A stretch of 39,678 nucleotides of DNA from Desulfobacteraceae bacterium (lineage in GTDB: Bacteria; Desulfobacterota; Desulfobacteria; Desulfobacterales; SURF-7). Of this stretch, positions 9,242-16,506 are shown in pieces. The notes beneath the pieces are model-generated. The model ran no database searches and had not been told where the DNA came from. It was given only the letters and a program-made list of their open reading frames with translations. Positions within the stretch are counted from its first letter, which is position 1. Each line of letters opens with the position of its first letter. Made by a program: the position numbers and the translations under genes. Where the stretch lies: positions 1-39,678 of the forward strand of contig QZKS01000086.1 of the NCBI GenBank assembly GCA_003599865.1, given 5' to 3'.

Positions 9242-10192
9242 TCAACCTATAATCAGTTTTTCATGATGAAAAACATTCCATACCACGTTTTCAAATTTCT
9301 CCATTGATTTGGTCTTTTTGATCTTTTTATATATTTCAGCCTTGTTCTGAAATGCCTGGGAAAAATAGTACCAAAACCCTTTCATTTTATCCATTGCGTG
9401 TGACGGACCGCTCATGGAAGACTGATATTGTTTCCATAAGGAATCATGGAACTCCTGCATTTTTTGGATCTTATCCGAAATATCGTCCTTCCCTTTTTTC
9501 AGTATTTCCGGGAGAAAAGGATTGATCAGCGTACCCCTGCCGATCATCCATGTATCGATCTGCGGGAAACGGACGGATAAATTCCGGAACCCGTCAAGGC
9601 ATGTAATATCTCCATTATACACAATAGAATGTTTCAATTGATTTGTACATTCTTCAAACCGGTCAAGATGAACACTGCCTTCATACATCTGAATCCCGGT
9701 ACGTGGATGAATAATCAATTCTTTCAAAGGATAGCGATTGAAAACAGGTATGAGCTTCAGAATCTCTTCATCCTGATTTCTTCCGAGCCGGCATTTAATG
9801 GAAAGGTTTACCGGTATCTTCGGAATGACCTGAGATAAAAATGCATCGATCCGTTCCGGATACAACAGCATTCCGGAGCCGCGTTTTTTGTTGGCAACCA
9901 TGGGAAACGGACAACCCAGATTCCAGTTCACCGTGTCATATCCAAGATCATGTAATTTCCGGGCAAGATGGATAAAATCATCCCCGTTGTTGCTCATCAG
10001 TTGGGGCACAATGGGAATACCGGTATTGTTTTCCGGAAGGATATCCCGGATATGAGACCGGCTGATCTTTCTTCCCTGTATGGTGGATACAAACGGGGCA
10101 ACCGCCAGGTCAAATCCGCTGAAACATTCCGTGAAAACGTTTCTGAAGATTGCATTGGTTATTCCTTTGATCGGGGCCATATAGAGTTTCAT
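9242..10192 (-). CDS. dus: tRNA-dihydrouridine synthase
   Basis: 316 residues, FMN-dependent enzyme that reduces uridine to dihydrouridine in tRNA. Seen: MAPIKGITNAIFR at the N-terminus (TIM-barrel FMN site), PIVPQLMSNNGDDF, the catalytic Cys94 in NWNLGCPFPMVANKKRGSG, the FMN/RNA-binding Lys133 in SIKCRLG, His162 in IIHPRTG, YNGDI and the phosphate-binding MIGRGTLINP. Sequence details (PMVANKKRGSGML) fit the DusC-like or general bacterial branch; I do not assign A, B or C. Its ATG overlaps the rhomboid stop codon (ATGA), showing translational coupling, and its stop is next to the LUD gene. Confidence 0.93.
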   Translation of the reverse strand: MKLYMAPIKGITNAIFRNVFTECFSGFDLAVAPFVSTIQGRKISRSHIRDILPENNTGIPIVPQLMSNNGDDFIHLARKLHDLGYDTVNWNLGCPFPMVANKKRGSGMLLYPERIDAFLSQVIPKIPVNLSIKCRLGRNQDEEILKLIPVFNRYPLKELIIHPRTGIQMYEGSVHLDRFEECTNQLKHSIVYNGDITCLDGFRNLSVRFPQIDTWMIGRGTLINPFLPEILKKGKDDISDKIQKMQEFHDSLWKQYQSSMSGPSHAMDKMKGFWYYFSQAFQNKAEIYKKIKKTKSMEKFENVVWNVFHHEKLIIG

Positions 10193-11049
10193 ACGATATT
10201 ATACCGGACCAGTGGGCCGGTAACCACTCCCCAGCCAAGCACCAGAAGCGTGATCACGACAAGAACCGCTGCGGAAAACCGATCAAAACGGGTCTCCGGC
10301 TTTTTTTCACGGTATCCCAGGGTCCAGCCCAGAATAAACCCGCCGATGATACCGCCCAAATGCCCCCAATTGTTGATCCCTGACCACAAAAACCCAAAAA
10401 TAAAAAGGGCAAGTATCCATGCCCCTATCTGTTTGAAAACCAGATTTCCATATTCACCGCCCCGGTTCCATCCGAAGAAAAGGAGCGCCCCCAGAAGGCC
10501 GCAGAGCGCAGCAGAGGCTCCAATGGTAAGAGGAATCCCGGCCCGGTATGACAGATAAAATCCGGCCACTCCCCCGATCGTATAAATCATGACAAAACGA
10601 TATGCTCCATACTCCCGCATCACCACAGAAGCAATCTGTTTGAGCGCCACCATGTTGAACAGTATGTGAAGGACCCCGCCATGCAGATAATTTGCCGAAA
10701 GAAACGTCCACCATCCAAGAGACCACCAGAAATTCATATTATCAATGGGATCCGTACCGGTTGCGCCAAGCAGAATCAGGCTGTACATATCCGGAGACAA
10801 GGCCGTAAACGGATTCAGGGACATTTCCGGGATGCGGGAGTTTAAAAAGAGAGAGAGAACGAACATCCCGATATTCAGAAAAATAATTCCCTGAATCAGC
10901 TTTTCGGAATCATTCAACATGTTGATCCATCCCTGTGTCATCCTTGCTGAATATCCGGTTGAACCCCCGCACCAGATGCAGCGAGGCTCCCCAATATCGG
11001 TGATCTTTCCGCAATGGGGACATATGATTGCTCTCACTTTATTTTTCAT
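10189..11049 (-). CDS. Rhomboid family intramembrane serine protease with N-terminal zinc ribbon
   Basis: 286 residues from the ATG at 11049, which has an AAGGATCTGTTA ribosome site; the longer frame to 11163 lacks one. Residues 10-27 form a zinc ribbon (Cys10, Cys13, Cys24, Cys27). Six to seven membrane helices follow. The catalytic dyad is Ser179 in TIGASAALCGLLGA and His230 in NNWGHLGGIIGG; HGGVLHILFNMVAL is the conserved L1/TM2 segment with the HxxxHxxxN pattern. Rhomboids cleave membrane proteins within or near the bilayer. First gene of an operon with dus and the LUD gene; the stop overlaps the dus start by 4 bp. Confidence 0.92.
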   Translation of the reverse strand: MKNKVRAIICPHCGKITDIGEPRCIWCGGSTGYSARMTQGWINMLNDSEKLIQGIIFLNIGMFVLSLFLNSRIPEMSLNPFTALSPDMYSLILLGATGTDPIDNMNFWWSLGWWTFLSANYLHGGVLHILFNMVALKQIASVVMREYGAYRFVMIYTIGGVAGFYLSYRAGIPLTIGASAALCGLLGALLFFGWNRGGEYGNLVFKQIGAWILALFIFGFLWSGINNWGHLGGIIGGFILGWTLGYREKKPETRFDRFSAAVLVVITLLVLGWGVVTGPLVRYNIV

Positions 11050-11201
11050 TAACAGATCCTTGTTCTTGAATATCATAAAAATCGCATTTGAAATTCCTAC
11101 AATAATTGGTTCATGCCATGTGTCAAGTAATGATTGACAGGCCGCCGGCATTTTTCTATTCATTTTTGGGTTGGAGAACTGCTTTTAACAAAGGATTTTT
11201 C

Positions 11202-12128
11202 ATGCAACAGGAAAATAATCATATCAGATCGGAACGCCGGACATTAGGGGATATTCCCGTCAATGTCCATTGGATTCTCACCAAAGATCGTGCGGAAATT
11301 GCGGTGAGCCATATCATGCCGGCAAATCATCGGAAAGGTTTGCCGCCTGTCATCCTTCTCCACGGAACCTATTCCAGACGAAATTTCTGGATATCACCAA
11401 AAGGTGTTGGCCTGGGAAGCTACCTGGCAAACCAGGGATTTGATGTCTGGATACCGGAACTCCGGGGACATGGTCTTTCGCCAAAAGGGAAGGACTTTTC
11501 CTCCATTACGGCTGAACAGCAAATTCGATTTGATATTCCGGCCATACAAAATTTTATACGTGATCGGACACAGATCCCGGTCACCTGGATTTGTCACTCT
11601 TTTGGCGGAGTGTATGCGCTGGCGTCTCTTTCCTGCAACTGGCTGGACCAAAGATCAATACGCGGCATGATCACCTTTGGAAGTCAGATCAGTAAAGGGG
11701 AAGGTTTCCTGAAAATCCCTCCCCTTGCATGGCTGTGTCAGGTTATTTTACGCTTGCTCGGCCATTTTCCGGCTCCGAAATTCGGCATGGGGCCCGAGAT
11801 CGAAGCGGCCGATACCATGATCGAGGTGATAGAATGGAAAAAATTCAGGGGGAAGTGGCGGAATTCCGAGGGCACTTCCTATTGGGATGGATTGAAACAG
11901 ATTCAAATTCCTGTCTGCTGTTTTGCTGCTGCTGCTGCTGATAAAAACGATCCGCCGTCCGGATGTGAAATACTATACAACCATATCGGCAGCAAACAGA
12001 AAACCTATACCCTTCTTGGAAAAAAGAACGGTTTTTTACAAGACTATGACCATATCGGGATGATTGTCAGCAAGGAGTCACAATCTGAAATATGGCCATT
12101 GATCGCAAAATTGGTAAAAACTATTTGA
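11202..12128 (+). CDS. Alpha/beta hydrolase
   Basis: 308 residues from the ATG at 11202, preceded by AAAGGATTTTTC; the longer frame from 11106 has no ribosome site and a non-conserved leader. The oxyanion region is VILLHGTYSRRNFW, the strand-4 loop is PELRGHGLSP, the nucleophile is Ser133 in WICHSFGGVYAL, and the likely catalytic His284 is in DYDHIGM. No signal peptide, so probably cytosolic. Substrate unknown: esterase or thioesterase-like. A run of five Ala codons (GCT)5 at 11925-11940 encodes the FAAAAAD loop. The 3' end overlaps the convergent nitroreductase gene by 8 bp. Confidence 0.85.
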   Translation: MQQENNHIRSERRTLGDIPVNVHWILTKDRAEIAVSHIMPANHRKGLPPVILLHGTYSRRNFWISPKGVGLGSYLANQGFDVWIPELRGHGLSPKGKDFSSITAEQQIRFDIPAIQNFIRDRTQIPVTWICHSFGGVYALASLSCNWLDQRSIRGMITFGSQISKGEGFLKIPPLAWLCQVILRLLGHFPAPKFGMGPEIEAADTMIEVIEWKKFRGKWRNSEGTSYWDGLKQIQIPVCCFAAAAADKNDPPSGCEILYNHIGSKQKTYTLLGKKNGFLQDYDHIGMIVSKESQSEIWPLIAKLVKTI

Positions 12129-13161
12129 TCCAGGTGACCCTGGGTTTTTCCCGCCTGACAATCCCATCGATTTTGCCTTGCGGGTAGCCGACAGCAAGAG
12201 AGGTAATCACCTGGAACGGATAAGCTATTCCCAGTCTCTTTTGGAATTTCTTATCATACTCGAGCGCCTTTGTGATGAGATCGATATAGCAGGTTCCAAG
12301 GCCCAGCGAATGAGCAGTGAGAACCATCGAATGTGCGCAGAGCCCCAGATCAAACTCTGTTCCGCCGATCGCCCGTTTATCGGCAAGAAAAATAATCATG
12401 GTGGGCGCGTTAAAGAACACCGACTGATCCGGATCACTGGTAACCGCATTCAGACCGCCATGTGCCCTTTGATCCGCATCTCCTCCGACAAACCAGACCA
12501 AAACCCAGAGAAGCCATTTCTGCCATCTTTTCAATTTTGCTTTTTTGTCGCCCGGGGTATACTTATCCATCCATGTTCCCGGTATGCAAAGCCGGCTGAA
12601 AAATCGCAATACTTTTTTACTTCTGCGGTTCAGTTCGGTCAAGACCTTCGGATCCTGAATCACCACAAATTTCCATGGCTGGTTATTTCCTGCGGAAGGA
12701 GCAAATCTTCCGGCCTCGATGATTCGATTGAGCAACTCCGGTTCAACCTGTTTTTTCTTGAACAGCCGGTTGCTGCGTCTCTTGTAGATCACCCTCTCCA
12801 CTTCGGTCAGTTTATGCTGATAGGATTCAAAATCCGTTCCATTATTCTTTCCAAATGGAGCCGGCAGGGTTTTGGTGCCGGTATAGAGATTTTCATTCTT
12901 CCAGAAGCCTCTGGGGACGCGATAGTCTTTTTCGATTCGAATGGCGCCTTCCGGGCATACCGTTGCACAGTTCTCACAGGTAAGACAGCGGAATGCATCA
13001 TATCGATAATTAGAACGGGAAACCTTGTTGTAAATTTCCAGAAGCTGAACAGGGCATGTCTTTACGCACCGTCCGCAGCCTGTGCATTTGTCAGGATCAA
13101 CAATCAACTCCGCCCATTTTGCAGGCGGCATCGCCACTAACCTGTATTTTTCAAAAAGCAT
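12121..13161 (-). CDS. Nitroreductase-family flavoprotein with N-terminal 2[4Fe-4S] ferredoxin domain
   Basis: 346 residues from the ATG at 13161, which follows AGGGAGCCGTAAA; the frame extends to an ATG at 13203, but that lies only about 8 bases after the predicted transcription start and lacks a ribosome site. Residues 26-36 and 59-69 give two complete [4Fe-4S] motifs (CTGCGRCVKTCP, CLTCENCATVCP). From about residue 115 an FMN-binding nitroreductase domain follows (IYKRRSNRLFKKK, APSAGNNQPWKF, LGLCAHSMVLTAHSLGLGTCYI). A hydrophobic stretch (KWLLWVLVWFVGG) interrupts the domain and might touch the membrane. Such fusions pass ferredoxin electrons to FMN for reduction of an unsaturated or nitro substrate; the substrate is unknown. 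Its promoter shares an operator with the 14659 operon. Confidence 0.88.
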   Translation of the reverse strand: MLFEKYRLVAMPPAKWAELIVDPDKCTGCGRCVKTCPVQLLEIYNKVSRSNYRYDAFRCLTCENCATVCPEGAIRIEKDYRVPRGFWKNENLYTGTKTLPAPFGKNNGTDFESYQHKLTEVERVIYKRRSNRLFKKKQVEPELLNRIIEAGRFAPSAGNNQPWKFVVIQDPKVLTELNRRSKKVLRFFSRLCIPGTWMDKYTPGDKKAKLKRWQKWLLWVLVWFVGGDADQRAHGGLNAVTSDPDQSVFFNAPTMIIFLADKRAIGGTEFDLGLCAHSMVLTAHSLGLGTCYIDLITKALEYDKKFQKRLGIAYPFQVITSLAVGYPQGKIDGIVRREKPRVTWIK

Positions 13162-13217
13162 TTTACGGCTCCCTGTCATTTTTATAGTTTGGTTTATTGC
13201 CATACCGATTTTCTAAT

Positions 13218-13246
13218 CCTATAAATCGAACTGACTACGCAGTCAA
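13218..13246 (-). promoter_or_regulatory. Promoter of the nitroreductase gene with 18-bp operator over the -35 box
   Basis: Read on the minus strand: -35 TTGACT (13246-13241), 17-bp spacer, -10 TATAGG (13223-13218). The -35 is the left half of TTGACTGCGTAGTCAGTT (13229-13246), an interrupted palindrome (TGACT-N4-AGTCA). The same motif, in the same register to the -35 and -10, is found at 14560-14577. The expected start of transcription is near 13211, about 50 bases upstream of the ATG at 13161. Confidence 0.6.
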
Positions 13247-13380
13247 GAAAAAAGAGAACGGTTTTCCATCCCCACACGCAGAATCCTGAAATCGGACATA
13301 TCGAATCAAGGGATACTATCATTTAATATTAACTATTATAAATTGTTATTATTCTGAATACGTTCCCTATTTTTCAATGC

Positions 13381-13419
13381 TTGTAATTTTTAAAAATATT
13401 TACTATATGTATAGTTAAT
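13381..13419 (+). promoter_or_regulatory. Promoter and AT-rich palindrome of the MerR-TetR regulator gene
   Basis: A possible -35 TTGTAA (13381-13386) and -10 TATATG (13404-13409) are 17 bp apart. A 22-bp near-perfect palindrome (13398-13419) covers the -10: left arm ATTTACTATA, centre TG, right arm TATAGTTAAT, one mismatch. A half-site ATTAACTAT recurs at 13328-13336. The position fits autorepression. The promoter boxes are weak; the palindrome is the stronger evidence. Confidence 0.5.
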
Positions 13420-13474
13420 AGTCAAAAACTGGTAAATCCGCCAATCTTTACACTACCGTTTTAAAGGAAACACC

Positions 13475-14374
13475 ATGAAGAATCGTTCAAAATGGTTTCG
13501 CATTGCGGAATTGGAAAAAATCTCAGATATCCCGAGGAGAACCATTCATTTTTATCTCCAAAAAGGTTTGCTTCATCCTCCGACCAAAACCGGAAAAACA
13601 ATGTCTTATTATGATGACTCCCACATTAAAAAACTCGCATTCATCAAAAAAGCAAAATCCCAGGGATTGCCGCTTATTGCCATTCAAGCTGAGATAGAAA
13701 GCATGCAGACAGTCGATCCGGAAGCGTTTGGAGAAACTGCCGAGGAATCCCCTTCCCAAGCGATTCAGAAAGAAGCCAAAAACAGCAAACCCAGAAAGAC
13801 ACAGGGAATCAAAACAAGGGAATCGATTCTCGACGTCGGGTGCAGGCTTTTTCGGGAAAAAGGATATAAGGAAACAAAAATCAGCGATGTTGTAAAAGCC
13901 ATGAATGTGGGCAAAGGCACATTTTATTTCTATTTCTCCGATAAAAGAGAGCTTCTGCTGGAATGCGTACCCAGAATTTTCAGCGAACTTTTTTCCGAAG
14001 GATGGGAAAGGCTGCGAAAAATCAAGAATCCATTGGAACGTCTTGAGCAGCGGGCAAAAACCGTCTTACCGGTTTTGTCTGAATTCTGCTCGATCATTCA
14101 GTTAAGCAAAGAAGCCATGGAAGATCCGGACCCCAAATTGCAGTATCTGGGCGAACAAACTTATCTGTCCATTCGAAGCCCTTTGGAATCAGACATTGAA
14201 AAAAGTATAGCCGGTGGATTGATTAAAAAAATTGACCCCAAAATCGCGGCAACCTTTTTAATCGGGGCCATGGAGAGCTTGAATTACCTGCCGACCATTG
14301 AAAAAAATGTTCATCCGAATTCCTTTTGGGATGACTATCTGAGCCTCATCACAAACGGTATTCGAGGACGATAG
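13475..14374 (+). CDS. Transcriptional regulator with fused MerR-type and TetR-type DNA-binding domains
   Basis: 299 residues, start after TTAAAGGAAACACC. Residues 7-75 are a MerR-type winged helix (FRIAELEKISDIPRRTIHFYLQKG, given here as family signature: IAELEKISDIPRRTIHFYL; then LAFIKKAKSQGLPL). A charged linker (about 80-112) leads to a TetR HTH at about 115-162 (TRESILDVGCRLFREKGY, ISDVVKAMNVGKGTFYFYF) and a helical ligand-binding domain to the end. TetR regulators usually have only one HTH and about 200 residues, so this is a true two-domain fusion. It lies between the nitroreductase gene and the SDR-thiolase operon, and is the natural candidate to bind the operator shared by their promoters. 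The inducing ligand is unknown; acyl-CoAs are plausible for this neighbourhood. Confidence 0.9.
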   Translation: MKNRSKWFRIAELEKISDIPRRTIHFYLQKGLLHPPTKTGKTMSYYDDSHIKKLAFIKKAKSQGLPLIAIQAEIESMQTVDPEAFGETAEESPSQAIQKEAKNSKPRKTQGIKTRESILDVGCRLFREKGYKETKISDVVKAMNVGKGTFYFYFSDKRELLLECVPRIFSELFSEGWERLRKIKNPLERLEQRAKTVLPVLSEFCSIIQLSKEAMEDPDPKLQYLGEQTYLSIRSPLESDIEKSIAGGLIKKIDPKIAATFLIGAMESLNYLPTIEKNVHPNSFWDDYLSLITNGIRGR

Positions 14375-14559
14375 AAAATGATCAAAACATTCCAAACTGT
14401 GCACATATTATACATCAACTATACAAACTGCTCATTGCCTGCAATCCATCCTGAAATTCAATATCATCTTTTAATATATAACTAAAAGCAACATAGACGA
14501 GTTCTCATCTTTACAGTTGTTAGGCAGTGCCCGAAAAAAGAAAATTTATTATTTTTTTC

Positions 14560-14588
14560 TTGACCCACAAGTCAATTTAGAATATCAC
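14560..14588 (+). promoter_or_regulatory. Promoter of the SDR-thiolase operon with 18-bp operator over the -35 box
   Basis: -35 TTGACC (14560-14565), 17-bp spacer, -10 TATCAC (14583-14588). The operator TTGACCCACAAGTCAATT (14560-14577) has arms TTGAC and GTCAA and aligns without gaps to the site at 13229-13246 on the other strand (shared TTGACY-N4-AGTCARTT). The leader to the ATG at 14659 is about 65 bases. Confidence 0.58.
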
Positions 14589-14658
14589 AATATCCAATGA
14601 TAAATCCATTTTCATCCAATGCCATGGAATTATTTTTTCTTTCAATGGAGTCAAAGCA

Positions 14659-16461
14659 ATGGGAAAAAAAGTAGCCATCACAGGAGTCACCAGTTATTTT
14701 GCGTTAACACTGTTGCCCAAATTACAGGCCGATCCGGAGGTCGATGAAATTATCGGGATCGGTAGACGGCCATGGACAGGCGGGTTCGACAAGCTGACAT
14801 ACTACCGGGAAGACATCAGAAGCAAGAAACTGTTCGATCTTTTCAAGGGAGTGGATACCGTCTATCATCTGGCATTTATCGTCGGTGAGATACACGACAA
14901 GGGAAAAACTCTTGATATCAATATCAATGGATCGAAAAATGTATTTCAGGCCTGTGCGGCAAACAAGGTAAAAAAAGTAATCTATACCAGCAGCATGACG
15001 GCCTACGGATCTCACAGCGACAATATTTTAGGGTTTAAGGAAGATGCCGAGCTGAAGCGAAATGAAGACAATTACTACAATTCCAGCAAAATAGATGTAG
15101 AAAATTTTGTGACTGATTTTTTTCGGGATTATCCGGAAATCACACTCACCGTTCTGCGGGCAGGGCTTCTGGTAGGGCCGAAAATCAACAACATGTTTTC
15201 AGACCTGTGGTCCATGAAAATATCGGCATTGCCTGCAGGAAGAACATCTCATAATCAAATGATCAGCGAAGAAGATCTTGGCGAGGCCATGTATCTTCCT
15301 TTTGTCAAAAATCTCCCGGGGATTTACAATGTCGCGGCTGATGACGCAGTCCCCACAAGATGGTGTTTCAAAGCCACCGGAGCCTTTGTTATTCCTTTAC
15401 CGATCTTCCTTCTGAAACTCGTTGCGAAAATCGCTTTCAAACTGCATCTGTTTCCCGCCAGCGATGGCTGGGTTAGCCTGAGTGAGTATACCATATTCTG
15501 CAACACGGAAAAATTCAAAAAAGCCGCAGACTGGCAGCCGAAACATTCTTCAAAAGAAGCATTTATGCAATTTGTTGCCTCCCGGAAAAGAGATGCAAAA
15601 GATACCCCGAAACAGGCATTGCTCACCTTTTTGTACACGACCCCATGGCTGACCAAACTCAGCCTGCAAGGCCTCAATGCGCTTTTTTATGTCATCGAAA
15701 AAACACCAATTATAAGAGACATCATCCCGATTACCAATCCGCACAAAAACAACATGACCTATCTGCCCACCAATAAAAACATTGTGGACAAAACACTGAA
15801 GGTTGTTGAAGTCAATGAAAGCCTGGGAGAAACCATAAACGAGATACTTCCCCAGAAGGTGCTGGATGACATGATTGATACCTACTCGTATCACATGGTC
15901 ATGGATACCTGCATCTGCCGGACCGGATACCAGTGCAAAAATTTTACAAATGAAATAGGCTGCATGTTTATGGGAGAAACGGCAAAAAAACTTCCCCCCG
16001 GGCTAGGACGAAGGGTTACCAGAGAGCAGGCCCATGACCATGTCAAAAGAGCGGTTAGCGTCGGCCTGATACCCATGACCGGAAAGGTCAATGTGGATAA
16101 CCTTGGTTTCCTGACCCCGGATACAAGGGAGCTGTTCAGCGTATGCTTCTGCTGCCATTGCTGCTGTATGATGGGGTATTATAAACACTCACCGGAACAT
16201 CAGAAAAAATTATTCAAACCTGTCGAGGGCCTTCATGTCCGTGTCAACCAAAACTGCATAGGATGCGGGAAGTGCATTGAAACATGCATCTTTGATAATA
16301 TCATCATTGAAAACGGTGCTGCGCTTCATCTGGATCACTGTGTCGGGTGCGGCAGGTGCCAGACGACATGTCCGAATCTTGCGGTTGATATTTCGGTCAA
16401 CAACCCGAACTATGTAGAGGATGTAAAAAATCGTCTCACATCTTTTATCAAGGTATCATAA
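14659..16461 (+). CDS. Fusion of an NAD(P)-dependent epimerase/dehydratase (extended SDR) with a Cys-rich module and 2[4Fe-4S] ferredoxin
   Basis: 600 residues, start after ATGGAGTCAAAGCA. Residues 1-310 are an extended SDR: Rossmann start VAITGVTSYFALTLL (atypical, the last Gly of GxxGxxG is replaced by Ala), VYHLAFIVGE, YTSSMTAYG and the catalytic pair Tyr140-xxx-Lys144. Residues about 320-410 are a linker. Residues 418-503 hold a Cys module, with Cys418, 420, 426 and 435 and then the dense cluster Cys496, 498, 499, 501, 502, 503 (CFCCHCCC). Two [4Fe-4S] motifs follow at Cys533/536/539/543 and Cys561/564/567/571. This would couple an NAD(P) oxidoreductase to low-potential Fe-S electron flow. 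First gene of the operon; 45 bp before the thiolase. Substrate unknown: a 3-keto or 3-hydroxy acyl or sterol-like compound would fit the SDR branch. Confidence 0.87.
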   Translation: MGKKVAITGVTSYFALTLLPKLQADPEVDEIIGIGRRPWTGGFDKLTYYREDIRSKKLFDLFKGVDTVYHLAFIVGEIHDKGKTLDININGSKNVFQACAANKVKKVIYTSSMTAYGSHSDNILGFKEDAELKRNEDNYYNSSKIDVENFVTDFFRDYPEITLTVLRAGLLVGPKINNMFSDLWSMKISALPAGRTSHNQMISEEDLGEAMYLPFVKNLPGIYNVAADDAVPTRWCFKATGAFVIPLPIFLLKLVAKIAFKLHLFPASDGWVSLSEYTIFCNTEKFKKAADWQPKHSSKEAFMQFVASRKRDAKDTPKQALLTFLYTTPWLTKLSLQGLNALFYVIEKTPIIRDIIPITNPHKNNMTYLPTNKNIVDKTLKVVEVNESLGETINEILPQKVLDDMIDTYSYHMVMDTCICRTGYQCKNFTNEIGCMFMGETAKKLPPGLGRRVTREQAHDHVKRAVSVGLIPMTGKVNVDNLGFLTPDTRELFSVCFCCHCCCMMGYYKHSPEHQKKLFKPVEGLHVRVNQNCIGCGKCIETCIFDNIIIENGAALHLDHCVGCGRCQTTCPNLAVDISVNNPNYVEDVKNRLTSFIKVS

Positions 16462-16506
16462 CCGTAAACCCAAACAACAATGTTTTTTGAAATAAAGGAG
16501 TTTTTC

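Noticed and set aside
12178-13140. 320-residue plus-strand frame opposite the nitroreductase gene
   Set aside because: Shadow of a gene with two ferredoxin motifs; no ribosome site, no domain.
14375-14559. Small RNA or riboswitch between the regulator and the SDR operon
   Set aside because: AT-rich, no stable conserved-looking fold, and most of it lies upstream of the mapped promoter candidate.
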